DNA from: Bretschneidera sinensis
Taxonomy: Eukaryota > Streptophyta > Magnoliopsida > Brassicales > Akaniaceae
Assembly (NCBI GenBank): GCA_023935145.1
Contig: CM043700.1
Coordinates: forward strand, 136,868,828-136,932,827
Reading direction: 5' to 3'
Length of the DNA: 64,000 nucleotides
Part shown: positions 20,784 to 32,109 of the stretch, piece after piece
Position numbering within the stretch: the first letter of the stretch is position 1
Layout of the letters: every line of letters begins with the position of its first letter
The notes under the pieces: model-generated
The model's database searches: none
What the model was told of the DNA's origin: nothing
The model's input: the letters and a program-made list of their open reading frames with translations, nothing else
Made by a program: the position numbers and the translations under genes

Positions 20784-22159
20784 TGATAGACGCTTAAATA
20801 TACATATTTAAGCCCCCTTATTTACACTTGTTAGATCATTTCTTACGTTAATTTGGTATCTTTTACTCCATTTGTGTGTTTTACATGTTTTTATAGGGAC
20901 TTGGAGAAAAAGAAGCAGTTTTGGCACTTTAAGGAAGAAATCTAGAAGCCCTGGAGCACATTCTGGACAAAGTGCGATCGAGCGCACATGCTGTGCGATC
21001 GAGCGCACATGATCGTGCGCACACTTGTAGGATCGAGCGCACACTGCGATTGAGCGCAAGGACACATGCGATCGAGCGCAAATGTACAGGCATGAATAGT
21101 AAACTGCAGAACCCTATTTTGGAAATAACTCTATTTTGGAAATAAAGGAGTTTTGTGTTTTAGGAAAGTTTAGAAACTCATGAGTCTATTAGGACTTCTC
21201 AAAGACCTATAAATACACTTGTAAACTCACACACAAAAACACACCTAGAGACCTTACACCTAGAGACCTTACACCTAGACCTTACACCCTTAGATAGAAA
21301 ACACTTTTCTCTTTTTCTTTAGCTTGGAGAAGGAGACCGTGGAGAAGAATTGACGCCTCTTCTCTTGGGTTTCTTCTTTCCTTTTTATTTTATTATGTGT
21401 AATTAAATTCTTAGTAGGGCTTGGTTGAAGCCCTAATTATGTTTACTCAATAAATTCAGTATTGGCGCCTTTGCGATATTTATGTTGTGTTGCTTAAACT
21501 TGATTAATACCTGCTTTTATTTAAATTTCTCATATGTATATGTCTGATCAATATGTGCATGTGGTATGGATGGGTTAGTTAGATCAATTTGGATGACCGA
21601 GTCCTGGGTCTAACATTAGTAACAAGGGATATCTTATCCGGATACCCGGGTTAATCAACATGGGAAACCGGGAGTAGATACCATGCCCTAGGTCTCATGT
21701 GGTTGTCGATTTCCATAGTACTTATGTTTTCTTAAGGAACAACTCAAGCAGATACCATGCTGAATCCCTTAAGGAAGAAAAGAGTTAGAGTAGATACCAT
21801 GCCTAACTCGTTGCTTAGGGAAATCAATAGCTTAAGGAGTAGATACCATGCCCTTAGGTTGGCGACCAGTAGGTATACATGGCATGAATAAAGCATTGGC
21901 ATACTATTATATTGTGGTAGCATAATTAGTGGTGGATATCAAGTCCCTACGCCTTTATCTTTAGTATTTATCAAAATCAACTTTTTAAATTATTTTTATC
22001 TTTTTATTACTACGAAACTAATTCTAAAGTTAAATTTACCAATCCCTGTGGAGATGATCTTGCATTCGCACACTATACTACACTGTTGACCTTGTGCACT
22101 TGCAAGTAAAACAAAGTACGATTATTCACCTATTTAATTAGGTATATTTTCGCACAACA
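20784..22159 (+). repeat. Solo LTR of the A/E/G gypsy family (1376 bp) in H1
   Basis: It starts TGATAGACG and ends CGCACAACA, and is flanked by GCTTG at 20779-20783 and 22160-22164. No internal sequence remains, which is the product expected from recombination between two LTRs. It has a palindrome cluster at 20975-21080, TATA-like CTATAAATACAC near 21207, AATAAA near 21449 and the constant-loop hairpin array. Confidence 0.92.
21663..21860 (+). repeat. Constant-loop hairpin array in the solo LTR
   Basis: AGTAGATACCATGC recurs with different flanking arms: GAAACC.GGG with CCC.GGTCTC, CTTAAGG with CCTTAAG (a longer outer stem), GAGTTAG with CTAACTC, and CTTAAGG with CCTTAGG. One loop is changed to GCAGATACCATGC. 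The array lies after the TATA-like box in the sense direction. Confidence 0.75.
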
Positions 22160-22164
22160 GCTTG

Positions 22165-22542
22165 TTCATGTGAACATGAATATACTTAAAAAAATTTATA
22201 GGAAGGATTTAGTCATTGGACTTCCCAAAATCAATTTTGAAAAAGACAAAATATATGATGCTTGTCAAATGGGAAAACAAACTAAGATTTCTTTTAAATC
22301 AAATAATGTAGTCTCAACTACTAGACCATTAGAACTTTTGCGTAAAGATTTATTTGGTCCAATAAGTACCGTTAGTCTAGGTGGCCATCAATATGCTCTT
22401 ATTTTTGTTGATGACTATTCAAGATATACCTTTGTTATTTTTATTGCTTACAAGGATGAAGCCTTCAAAGGATTTGAAAACTTTTGCAAAAAGGTTCAAA
22501 ATGAAAAAAAGATTTATATTTCAAGCATTAGAAGTGATCATG
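22165..22542 (+). pseudogene. H1 integrase, N-terminal part
   Basis: It runs from the zinc-binding part (CDACQ is here YDACQMGKQ, so the first Cys of the CX2C pair is lost) through DLFGPISTVSLGGH to SSIRSDH. Element G inserted directly after the second catalytic Asp. The first Cys change alone should impair zinc binding. Confidence 0.85.
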
Positions 22543-22772
22543 TGTTGTACGTTTACCCACCTAAATAAATAGACGAATAAACGTACTTGTTTTACTTGCA
22601 AGTGCATGATGAGTCTAAAATATTGCATATTTTAGACCCTTAACTTATATTTGTTATGCTCTTAGTTAGTATTATTTTACTCTATTTTACGTTTTTCTTG
22701 TGTTTTGTGTGTTTTTACAGCTTTGTGGAGAAAGTGCAGCATTTCAGGTTGATTTGAAGCTTCTGGAGACAT

Positions 22773-22998
22773 TGCGCTCGATCGCAACAGACATGCGATC
22801 GAGCGCACCAGCGCTCGAGCGCACCTGCCTTTGAACGAGCGCAAGGTCAACATCCCACATCGAAATATTTGAAGATCAGTGCATCTGCGATCGATCGCAA
22901 CAGACATGCGATCGAGCGCACATGAGATCGTGCGCACAAGACATGCGATCGATCGTACCTGCGATCGATCGCACCACACTGCGATCGAGCGCACACGG
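22773..22998. promoter_or_regulatory. GC-rich palindrome array in U3 of element I
   Basis: The array includes GCGCTCGAGCGC and TGCGATCGATCGCA, both perfect palindromes, and several TGCGATCGAGCGCA words. It stands out against the AT-rich LTR and ends about 50 bp before the TATA box. Equivalent arrays lie in the LTRs of J, C, G, A, E and the solo LTR. Confidence 0.75.
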
Positions 22999-23047
22999 GC
23001 CTGTATCCCACATCGTTTCTGCAACCTGTTTTACTCCGGGTCTTCCC

Positions 23048-23057
23048 CTATATAAAC
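23048..23057 (+). promoter_or_regulatory. TATA box of element I 5' LTR
   Basis: CTATATAAAC lies just downstream of the palindrome array; the same sequence is in the 3' LTR at about 31287. Confidence 0.7.
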
Positions 23058-23876
23058 ACCATTTGGCTTCATAATCCAATGTACAATTCCTGAGCCACTT
23101 TGGTGTTTACCGGTGGACGTCCGCTAGCATTCTGGTGGATCCCGAAGGCATTGCTACCATGAGGGGAAGCGCCGCCCGTCAGCGAGTGGAATTTCTCCCA
23201 TGTAAAGTTGTTTATTTATTTCTTTATATTCAGTTGTTTTAGTTTAAATGTTTAGCACTTTTTATTATAGTTTTATAATTATGAGTGGCTAGACTCTTCA
23301 GCTAAGGTTGAAGATGAAGCCCCGCCGTTGTTTGGCGTAGTAGTTCAGATTTGCTTGTACAAATCTGACAATTTTTAGTATAAATGTTCTGTCAATTATT
23401 TGAGTTAATCTTATAATTGATTGAGTTTAAATTGTCTGTTGGATTTTCTTTGTGTTTCATCTGATGGATACATTGAATGCTTTTCGATTAAATTGGATTC
23501 CCTTTGTGATTTGTTAAGAGCGGATACATCGGGTGCTTTTGGTTTAGTTGGGATATTCTTTGTTTTTTGTCTTATAGTTGGATTCATTGAATGTTTTGAT
23601 AGGCTATATTTTTAGAACATGTATGCTTAACTTCGGTGGGGTGGATTCGGAAACCTTAGTGCCTTTTTTATTAGTTTTTAAATCAATTTAATTTAGTTTT
23701 AATTTATTTTGCAATATCATTCTGAAATTTGGAACTAGGTTAAAATAGAGTTAGTTTAGATTAAAAATTATATTTTCACAACGCAATTCCCTGTGGATTC
23801 GACCTCGCACTTGCACAACGCTATACTGCAAACGACTCGTGCGCTTGCGAGTAAATTAAAACTCACAACAAGTTTT

Positions 23877-23894
23877 TGGCGCCGTTGCCGGGGA
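23877..23894 (+). other. Primer-binding site, tRNA-Asp (element I)
   Basis: TGGCGCCGTTGCCGGGGA is the exact complement of the plant tRNA-Asp 3' end and lies 6 bp after the LTR. Confidence 0.95.
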
Positions 23895-24048
23895 ATTGTT
23901 TTGTTTGTGAAAATTTTTGGTCTGAATTGATTTTATTTTTCTACTAGTTAATTTAATTTTAAAAAAAAAAAAAAAAAAATTTGAGTTTTGTGTTTGATTT
24001 ATTCTGTTGCTTCTGCTGGTTAGTATCTCACTATTTTTCTGTTAGTGT

Positions 24049-27000
24049 ATGCTTGGTCGGAGATCCTTGAACTTAGATTTGACACATTTAGATCCCGACT
24101 TAGAAAGAACTCTTAGGAGGCAGAAAAGAGCACTAGTTGAGAGAGAGACTGTTGAGATGGGAGAAAATTTTAATCAACCTGAACATGTAGAGCAACCTAG
24201 AGCTTGGAACGTGGACTCCACTACATCCCTTAGGGATTTGTTCGCACCCGTTGCGACTAATTCATCTTCCTGCATAGTGTTGCCACCAACCAATGCCACA
24301 CACTTTGATTTGAAGCCACATGTTATCCAACTCCTACCCTCATTCCATGGCTTAGATCTTGAAAATCCTTATAGTCATGTGAAGAAGTTCAAAGACATTT
24401 GTGCTACATTCAAATTCCAGAACTTCTCTGAGGAGTCAGTCCATCTTCGACTCTTCCCTTTCTCCCTTCACGATAGAGCTAGGGAGTGGTTGGACTCCAA
24501 CACGTCCGGATCTATCACATCTTGGGAAAACCTACTTAGCAAATTTTACCATAAGTTTTTCCCAATGTCTAGAGTGAATGAGTACCGTAAGGAGATTAGC
24601 TCTTTCACTCAGGACGAGGATGAGAAGTTCTCTGAAAGCTGGGAGCGCTTTAAAGAGTTACTGATCAGATGCCCTCCACATGGATATGAGAAGTGGAGAC
24701 TCGTTCAATTCTTCTACCAAGGGTTGACTCAACCCAACCGTAGCATGATCGAGTCTATGAATGGGGGGGCATTCTTGAGTCTGACAGGAGACGAAGCATA
24801 TATGGCGTTGGACAAGTTGTCCGACAACTCACAGCAGTGGGATTTTTCAAGCTGTCGAGATAAGTCCATTCGTGCTCCTAAGAGGGGAGGTATCTATGAG
24901 GTCAGAGAGGACGCTGATTTGAGGATAAAGTTAGATGCCCTAACTAAGAAGATTGACGCTCTCACTGTGAGCCAATCCATTAATGCTGCCAACACATTCA
25001 ATGTTGAAAGCTGTTCCATCTGTGCTAGTCCCATGCATCTAGCACAGAATTGCCCATCAATGCCGGCTTGTGCCGAGTATCCTATGGAACAAGTAAATGC
25101 TTTCAATGACTTTCAAAGGCAGTCAAATGGATCGTACTCTGAGACGTACAATCCAGGGTGGCGGAACCACCCAAATTTTTCATGGAGACAGAACCAACCA
25201 ATGAATCAGGGAGGATCCTCTCATCATGCTCAAAATCAATATCCTCCCGGATTTGCCCCACAAATTCCTAATCATGGTCGTTCTGCCCATCCAGCACCTT
25301 CACCTGCTTACCATGCACCCGCTCAAACACCAGCGCCAGTTTCACAGTCGCTTGAGGACACCCTCAAGGAATTCATGAAGGCGACTAGCCAAAATATGAG
25401 CGATGTGAGGAGTGCAACAATGGTAAACACCCAAGCAATTGCCAAGCTGGAGAGTCAAATAGGGCAAATTGCAAGCCACTTGGGTGAGAGAGAGAAAGGA
25501 AAGTTCCCCAGTCAGCCCGTGCAAAACCCAAAAGGACAATTTATGGTTGAGAGTTCATCAACTCCTACGCACGGGGAGGAACAAGTACAGTCGATTGTCA
25601 CACTGAGGTCTGGGAGACAAGTGGACAATCAAGTAGAAGAGAGCCCTGCTATGCAGCAAGGGCAAGGGAGTGGCAACACAGAGAAGAGAGATGCTGAGCC
25701 ATCTACAGCCACACCTACTGAGAAAGACCCTCCTAGGTCGTTTGTACCTAGAGCGCCTTACCCCGAGAGATTACAGGCGCCCAAGAAAGGAGGGAAGTAT
25801 GAAGAAATTTTGGAGGTATTCAAGCAAGTCCATATCAATATCCCATTTTTGGATGCCATCCATCAAGTGCCATCATATGTCAAGTTTTTAAAGGACTTGG
25901 TCACTATCAAGAGGAGGACGAATGTCCCAAAGAAGGCATTTTTGACCGAGCAGGTCAGTTCAATCCTTCAGTGCAAGTTACCTATCAAGTATAAGGACCC
26001 GGGGTGTCCTAACATCTCTTGCACAATAGGAGTCAGCCATATTGAGAGGGCCCTTTTGGATCTAGGGGCGAGTGTGAATCTTCTACCCTACTCAGTTTAT
26101 GTGCAGTTGGGGTTAGGAGAATTGAAGCCCACAACCACGACGCTTCAATTGGCTGACAGGTCAGTGAAAAGACCACGGGGGATAGTTGAGGATGTTTTGA
26201 TAAAAGTGGATAAGTTCTATTTCCCCGTGGATTTTATTGTGCTTGACACAGAACCGGTTCAGAATGTAGGGATTCAAATACCGGTGATTCTAGGGCGACC
26301 ATTCTTAGCCACGGCTAACGCCCTAATCAATTGTAGGACAGGGGTGATGAAGATCTCCTTCGGAAATATGACAGTGGAGTTGAACATTTTTGATATCACT
26401 AGGCAACCACTGGAATATGATGAAATGAGAGATGTATGCTTGATAGAGGAGATTCTTGAGGATACTGTGGATGAATCAAGCATTGAGGATCCCATGGAGG
26501 CATGCTTTGCTCACTTTGGAGAGGACTTGGGTTTAGATAAATTACTCGAGGAAGTAAATGCCATTTTGGAGTCTGATCCTCAAGAAAGCAAGGAGGAGGA
26601 GGAGAAGGTGTCACCCGAACCTCAACAGAAGGAACTTAAGCCTTTACCAGATAATCTTAAGTATAAGTTCCTGGGTCCAGCACACTGTTTGCCTGTGATA
26701 ATAGCTTCAGATTTGGGAGAGGCTCAAGAGGAAAAATTATTAGATGTTTTAAGAGAGCACAAGGAAGCTATCGGCTGGACCATTGAGGATATTAAAGGAA
26801 TCAGCCCCTCGGTGGTGATGCACAGGATACACTTGGAAGAAGATGCTAAGCCATCGAGGGAGCCGCAAAGAAGGCTCAACCCTGCTATGCAAGAGGTTGT
26901 AAGGGCAGAGGTTATTAAGCTGTTAGATGCAGGGATCATTTATCCCATCTCTGATAGCAAGTGGGTGAGCCCCATTCATGTCGTGCCCAAGCGAGCTGGG

Positions 27001-29535
27001 TTAACGGTAGTAAAGAATAAGGACGACGAGTTGGTGCCAACTCGTGTGCAGTCTGGGTGGAGAGTGTGTATAGACTACCGTAAGCTGAACACTGCCACAA
27101 GGAAGGATCACTTTCCATTTCCATTTATTGATCAGATGGTGGAGCGTTTGGCTGGGCACGAGTATTATTGCTTTTTGGATGGTTATTCTGGATATAACCA
27201 GGTCCCCATGGACCCTGAAGATCAGGAGAAGACGACATTTACCTGTCCTTTTGGGACCTTCGCCTACCGTCGCATGCCTTTTGGGTTATGCAATGCACCT
27301 GCCACTTTTCAGCGGTGCATGGTCAGTATATTCTCTGACATGGTAGAGCGGTTCTTGGAGATTTTCATGGACGACTTCTCCGTCTTCGGTTCAACATTTG
27401 AGGAGTGCCTGCACCGTCTCTCTTTGGTTTTGGTACGGTGCAAGGAGAAGAACCTGGTGCTTAATTGGGAGAAGTGCCATTTTATGGTCAAGCAAGGAAT
27501 TGTACTGGGGCATATCGTATCTCATCGAGGGATTGAGGTCGACAAAGCGAAGGTGGATTTGATTTCCAGCCTTCCACCCCCACGTACGGTGAAAGAGGTT
27601 CGATCTTTTCTGGGCCATGCAGGTTTCTATAGGCGATTTATCCAGAATTTCAGCAAGATCGCCAGGCCCTTGTGCAAGTTGTTGCAAAAAGATGCCCCAT
27701 TTCTATTTGATGAGGATTGTAAGAAAGCATTTGGGGATCTGAAGGAAATTCTGACGTCCACACCCATTATTCAGCCACCTAACTGGGGTGTGCCTTTTGA
27801 GATTATGTGTGACGCATCAGACTATGCTGTTGGAGTTGTTTTGGGGCAGCGTGTTGATAAACTTCCCCATGCTATCTATTACGCAAGTCGAACTCTAAAC
27901 GACGCACAACTCAATTATTCTACCACTGAGAAGGAGTTGCTTGCAGTCGTTTTTGCACTAGACAAGTTCAGATCCTACTTGTTAGGATCTAAAGTCATTA
28001 TCTACTCGGACCATGCTACATTGAAGTATCTTTTCTCTAAAAAAGATGCTAAATCTCGTCTTATCCGATGGATCTTGCTACTTCAAGAGTTCGACATTGA
28101 GATTCGGGATAAGAAAGGTTCGGAAAATGTGGTGGCGGACCATTTGTCTAGATTGATTGTGGAATTCAGTGAGGCTGCCACTCCCATTTCTGAGACCTTT
28201 CCTGATGAGCAATTGATGCACATTGCTCACAGTCCCGCACCATGGTTTGCTGACATAGTGAACTATCTTGTCACCGGACACATGCCCTTGCATTGGGGGA
28301 GGCAAGATAAATCAAAATTTTTGGCCATGGTAAAACACTTTTTCTTGGACGATCCTTACCTGTTCAAGTATTGTCCTGATCAGGTCATTAGACGATGTAT
28401 TCCTGAGCATGACCAATCTAATGTCATCGCCTTTTGTCATGATCATGCATGTGGAGGCCATTTTAGTGCTAAAAAGACCGCTGCAAAGATTTTGCAGTGT
28501 GGATTTTATTGGCCTACCCTGTTTCGGGACTCTCACACCTACTGTATATCTTGTGAGCGTTGCCAAAAGCTAGGGAGTCTTTCTAGGAGAAATATGATGC
28601 CCCTCAACCCTATTCTGATTGTTGAAATTTTTGATGTGTGGGGCATTGATTTCATGGGACCATTCCCAAACTCCTTTGGCTACTTATACATTCTAGTTGC
28701 TGTGGACTATCTGTCCAAGTGGGTGGAGGCCGTTGCGTGCAAGACCAATGACCACAGAGTTGTGGTCCAGTTCTTGAAAGACACTATTTTTGCTCGTTTT
28801 GGTACGCCTCGAGCAATCATAAGTGATGGAGGTAAGCACTTTTGCAACAAGATCTTTGAGCAGTTGATGAAGAAATATTGTATCACGCACAAAGTTGCCA
28901 CCCCATATCACCCACAGACGAGTGGTCAAGTGGAAATCTCAAATCGCGAGATCAAACATATTTTGGAAAAGACTGTGAACCCTACTAGAAAGGATTGGTC
29001 TCTGCGATTGACGGATGCACTGTGGGCATATCGGACAGCCTTCAAGACGCCAATTGGCATGTCTCCCTATCGCATTGTATACGGAAAGGCATGTCACCTT
29101 CCGGTTGAATTAGAGCATCGTGCGTATTGGGCTGTCAAGCAACTAAATTTCAATCTTTCCAAGGCTGGCTCACAACGGAAGCTCCAACTCAATGAATTGG
29201 AGGAGCTGCAGAATGATGCATATGAGTGTGCCCGATCATACAAAGCACAAATGAAGAAGACTCATGACCAAAATATTTTGAGACGAGCTTTTGAGCCGGG
29301 TCAGAGAGTCCTTCTTTATAATTCACGCCTGCATCTTTTTCCAGGCAAGCTCAAATCCCGATGGTCAGGCCCATTCATTATTCGATCGATTTTTCCTCAT
29401 GGGGCCATCGAGATTGAGGATCCTAAGAATGGTAATACTTTCAAGGTAAATGGACAGAGGCTGAAACCATTCTTAGAGTTGAGGAGTCCGGACATTGAGA
29501 CGATACTGTTGGAGGATCCTAGTTACTCAGATTGA
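24049..29535 (+). CDS. Gag-Pol polyprotein of Athila-like element I
   Basis: The 1828-residue single frame encodes the whole replication machinery. A retrotransposon Gag/capsid domain spans about residues 85-250, with a zinc knuckle at C322, C325, H330 and C335. The aspartic protease has DLGA at 671-674, a form common in plant Ty3 elements. RT carries the FMDD active site at 1106-1109 and the [11 protein letters not shown] and [14 protein letters not shown] motifs. RNase H has its first Asp near 1255, in CDASDYAVG. Integrase has an HHCC region at about 1464-1506 and catalytic D1534, D1593 and E1629, the last two separated by exactly 35 residues. No chromodomain is evident. The start was chosen as the first ATG of the long frame, 155 bp after the PBS. 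No stop or frameshift is seen, so the copy could be active. Confidence 0.93.
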   Translation: MLGRRSLNLDLTHLDPDLERTLRRQKRALVERETVEMGENFNQPEHVEQPRAWNVDSTTSLRDLFAPVATNSSSCIVLPPTNATHFDLKPHVIQLLPSFHGLDLENPYSHVKKFKDICATFKFQNFSEESVHLRLFPFSLHDRAREWLDSNTSGSITSWENLLSKFYHKFFPMSRVNEYRKEISSFTQDEDEKFSESWERFKELLIRCPPHGYEKWRLVQFFYQGLTQPNRSMIESMNGGAFLSLTGDEAYMALDKLSDNSQQWDFSSCRDKSIRAPKRGGIYEVREDADLRIKLDALTKKIDALTVSQSINAANTFNVESCSICASPMHLAQNCPSMPACAEYPMEQVNAFNDFQRQSNGSYSETYNPGWRNHPNFSWRQNQPMNQGGSSHHAQNQYPPGFAPQIPNHGRSAHPAPSPAYHAPAQTPAPVSQSLEDTLKEFMKATSQNMSDVRSATMVNTQAIAKLESQIGQIASHLGEREKGKFPSQPVQNPKGQFMVESSSTPTHGEEQVQSIVTLRSGRQVDNQVEESPAMQQGQGSGNTEKRDAEPSTATPTEKDPPRSFVPRAPYPERLQAPKKGGKYEEILEVFKQVHINIPFLDAIHQVPSYVKFLKDLVTIKRRTNVPKKAFLTEQVSSILQCKLPIKYKDPGCPNISCTIGVSHIERALLDLGASVNLLPYSVYVQLGLGELKPTTTTLQLADRSVKRPRGIVEDVLIKVDKFYFPVDFIVLDTEPVQNVGIQIPVILGRPFLATANALINCRTGVMKISFGNMTVELNIFDITRQPLEYDEMRDVCLIEEILEDTVDESSIEDPMEACFAHFGEDLGLDKLLEEVNAILESDPQESKEEEEKVSPEPQQKELKPLPDNLKYKFLGPAHCLPVIIASDLGEAQEEKLLDVLREHKEAIGWTIEDIKGISPSVVMHRIHLEEDAKPSREPQRRLNPAMQEVVRAEVIKLLDAGIIYPISDSKWVSPIHVVPKRAGLTVVKNKDDELVPTRVQSGWRVCIDYRKLNTATRKDHFPFPFIDQMVERLAGHEYYCFLDGYSGYNQVPMDPEDQEKTTFTCPFGTFAYRRMPFGLCNAPATFQRCMVSIFSDMVERFLEIFMDDFSVFGSTFEECLHRLSLVLVRCKEKNLVLNWEKCHFMVKQGIVLGHIVSHRGIEVDKAKVDLISSLPPPRTVKEVRSFLGHAGFYRRFIQNFSKIARPLCKLLQKDAPFLFDEDCKKAFGDLKEILTSTPIIQPPNWGVPFEIMCDASDYAVGVVLGQRVDKLPHAIYYASRTLNDAQLNYSTTEKELLAVVFALDKFRSYLLGSKVIIYSDHATLKYLFSKKDAKSRLIRWILLLQEFDIEIRDKKGSENVVADHLSRLIVEFSEAATPISETFPDEQLMHIAHSPAPWFADIVNYLVTGHMPLHWGRQDKSKFLAMVKHFFLDDPYLFKYCPDQVIRRCIPEHDQSNVIAFCHDHACGGHFSAKKTAAKILQCGFYWPTLFRDSHTYCISCERCQKLGSLSRRNMMPLNPILIVEIFDVWGIDFMGPFPNSFGYLYILVAVDYLSKWVEAVACKTNDHRVVVQFLKDTIFARFGTPRAIISDGGKHFCNKIFEQLMKKYCITHKVATPYHPQTSGQVEISNREIKHILEKTVNPTRKDWSLRLTDALWAYRTAFKTPIGMSPYRIVYGKACHLPVELEHRAYWAVKQLNFNLSKAGSQRKLQLNELEELQNDAYECARSYKAQMKKTHDQNILRRAFEPGQRVLLYNSRLHLFPGKLKSRWSGPFIIRSIFPHGAIEIEDPKNGNTFKVNGQRLKPFLELRSPDIETILLEDPSYSD

Positions 29536-30845
29536 GTGTAGTATTCTAGGGAGAGTCTGGCTGAAGACGTAAAACTTAGCGCTCATGGGAGGCACCCCAC
29601 AGCTTATCTTTTCTTTTGTTTATTTATTAATTTGCATTTTTATGATTAATGTTTGTTTCCAGTATTTTTTTGTTTTCCAGTTTTTATTTTTCAGGGACAA
29701 AGCGTACTTCAGTTCAAGTTTGGGGGTATGCTATGAGCCATACCAGTCCAGATAGTTCTCCATATCTCAGGTCAGCTCTTTCCATATTAGTCACACATTG
29801 GGGTCAATGTGTAATTTAAGTTTGGGGGTATGGGAGACACATCACACACTTTGTCCTAATTTGTTGTCTTTTCGTCATAGAGATAAATGCATGCTCATGT
29901 TATCGTGAAATTTTAGTTGATCTAAACATTTTCTGTGACGTGATGTCATTAGTGAGCTTAACATTTTGAACACATGATCTGGTGATAATTTTTTAAAATT
30001 TAGTTACTTACTTTAGGCATTTTGAGAATTCACATGTTTGATCTAATCTCACACGAGCACATTAGCACAAATTATGTGAGGTATGACACGTGATTTTAAT
30101 GTGTATTTTTCCTTATCTTAACTGAAATTGGATGACTTGTTGGATGAACTCTTGGGCATAGGAAAATATAAAAAAAAAAAAAAAAAAAAAAAAATTTATC
30201 AATAAACTTTTCGCTGAGTAACTGGACCTCTTACCTCAGTAAGCAGTGAGTGTTCACGTCAAAAGGTGAAATTTTGCTTGGTAATATTAAGGTCGGTTTA
30301 ATTTCGTAGCCTTTTTGACTTGAGTTAGTAAGTCCTTAGGGGTGTCTTTACACCTAATGCCCTAAAACCATCTGGTTTGGGAGTCATTGACTTAACACTC
30401 GCTACATGGGTCAATTAGAAAGCTCAAGGGAACTAAGCATAGCCGTGCCTTAATAATAAAAAAATAATAATAATAATAATAAAATAAAAACTATGCCTTT
30501 TCGTTCATTTTTGATGGGAAATTCGGTGAATCTTGAGACATGGAGACCTTACACATTAGAATTACTTGGAAGCTTCATTTTTTATGTACTAATTCACCTT
30601 ACACTGATTCAAGCTTGTGATGCCTTATCTTGCCTTTTGTAAGTAATTAGATTTTAACATTTCTATTCATTGCGAAGATGTGTTTACCTTTTTAAGCTTG
30701 CTTATGAATGAATATCATGATGATGTGTGCTCCTTAAATTTTTGGATACCATGAGTGATGACTTTATCTTTATGTTCTTTGTTTTTCATTGAGTCTTTTA
30801 TTTTGTTTTGCTAAGGGACTAGCAAAATATAAGTTTGGGGGTATT
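29536..30845 (+). other. 3' non-coding region of element I, with conserved block and PPT
   Basis: There is no ORF of note. PPT-like AAGTTTGGGGGTAT occurs at 29716-29729, 29818-29831 and 30831-30844, the last next to the 3' LTR. The block shared with J, C, G and E lies at about 30206-30440. A long A run is at about 30170-30194. Confidence 0.8.
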
Positions 30846-32109
30846 TGATGAGTCTAAAATATTGCATATTTTAGACCCTTAACTTATATTTGTTATGCTC
30901 TTAGTTAGTATTATTTTACTCTATTTTACGTTTTTCTTGTGTTTTGTGTGTTTTTACAGCTTTGTGGAGAAAGTGCAGCATTTCAGGTTGATTTGAAGCT
31001 TCTGGAGACATTGCGCTCGATCGCAACAGACATGCGATCGAGCGCACCAGCGCTCGAGCGCACCTGCCTTTGAACGAGCGCAAGGTCAACATCCCACATC
31101 GAAATATTTGAAGATCAGTGCATCTGCGATCGATCGCAACAGACATGCGATCGAGCGCACATGAGATCGTGCGCACAAGACATGCGATCGATTGTACCTG
31201 CGATCGATCGCACCACACTGCGATCGAGCGCACACGGGCCTGTATCCCACATCGTTTCTGCAACCTGTTTTACTCCGGGTCTTCCCCTATATAAACACCA
31301 TTTGGCTTCATAATCCAATGTACAATTCCTGAGCCACTTTGGTGTTTACCGGTGGACGTCCGCTAGCATTCTGGTGGATCCCGAAGGCATTGCTACCACG
31401 AGGGGAAGCGCCGCCCGTCAGCGAGTGGAATTTCTCCCATGTAAAGTTGTTTATTTATTTCTTTATATTCAGTTGTTTTAGTTTAAATGTTTAGCACTTT
31501 TTATTATAGTTTTATAATTATGAGTGGCTAGACTCTTCAGCTAAGGTTGAAGATGAAGCCCCGCCGTTGTTTGGCGTAGTAGTTCAGATTTGCTTGTACA
31601 AATCTGACAATTTTTAGTATAAATGTTCTGTCAATTATTTGAGTTAATCTTATAATTGATTGAGTTTAAATTGTCTGTTGGATTTTCTTTGTGTTTCATC
31701 TGATGGATACATTGAATGCTTTTCGATTAAATTGGATTCCCTTTGTGATTTGTTAAGAGCGGATACATCGGGTGCTTTTGGTTTAGTTGGGATATTCTTT
31801 GTTTTTTGTCTTATAGTTGGATTCATTGAATGTTTTGATAGGCTATATTTTTAGAACATGTATGCTTAACTTCGGTGGGGTGGATTCGGAAACCTTAGTG
31901 CCTTTTTTATTAGTTTTTAAATCAATTTAATTTAGTTTTAATTTATTTTGCAATATCATTCTGAAATTTGGAACTAGGTTAAAATAGAGTTAGTTTAGAT
32001 TAAAAATTATATTTTCACAACGCAATTCCCTGTGGATTCGACCTCGCACTTGCACAACGCTATACTGCAAACGACTCGTGCGCTTGCGAGTAAATTAAAA
32101 CTCACAACA
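30846..32109 (+). repeat. 3' LTR of Athila element I
   Basis: 1264 bp, nearly identical to the 5' LTR and followed by the GTGCA TSD copy. Confidence 0.95.

Larger units (their letters stand above)
22607..23870 (+). repeat. 5' LTR of Athila element I
   Basis: 1264 bp, TG...CA ends. U3 holds a GATCG palindrome array directly upstream of CTATATAAAC. A three-fold repeat of about 55 bp lies at 23433-23613. Confidence 0.95.
22607..32109 (+). mobile_element. I: complete Athila-like Ty3/gypsy retrotransposon, apparently intact and young
   Basis: Both LTRs are 1264 bp, from TGATGAGTC to CTCACAACA, and the TSD is GTGCA (22602-22606, 32110-32114). The PBS is a perfect tRNA-Asp match, there is one uninterrupted Gag-Pol frame, and a polypurine tract abuts the 3' LTR. 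I see two substitutions between the LTRs (in the GATCGATCG/GATCGATTG word and in CCATGAGG/CCACGAGG). No env-like ORF exists between 29536 and 30845, although many Athila elements carry one. It is the likely enzyme source for J and C. Confidence 0.95.

Noticed and set aside
22677..23024. Open frames of about 115 codons reading RSIA/CDRS repeats through the LTR palindrome arrays
   Set aside because: They arise because GCGATCGAGCGCA-type words lack stops in several frames; they occur on both strands and overlap promoter DNA.
30170..30194. Long A run as a SINE or LINE tail
   Set aside because: It lies inside element I's 3' non-coding region, and shorter runs are at the same place in J and C.
29536..30845. 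Search for an env-like gene after pol of element I
   Set aside because: Only short frames and AT-rich non-coding sequence are present; no signal peptide or membrane segment.
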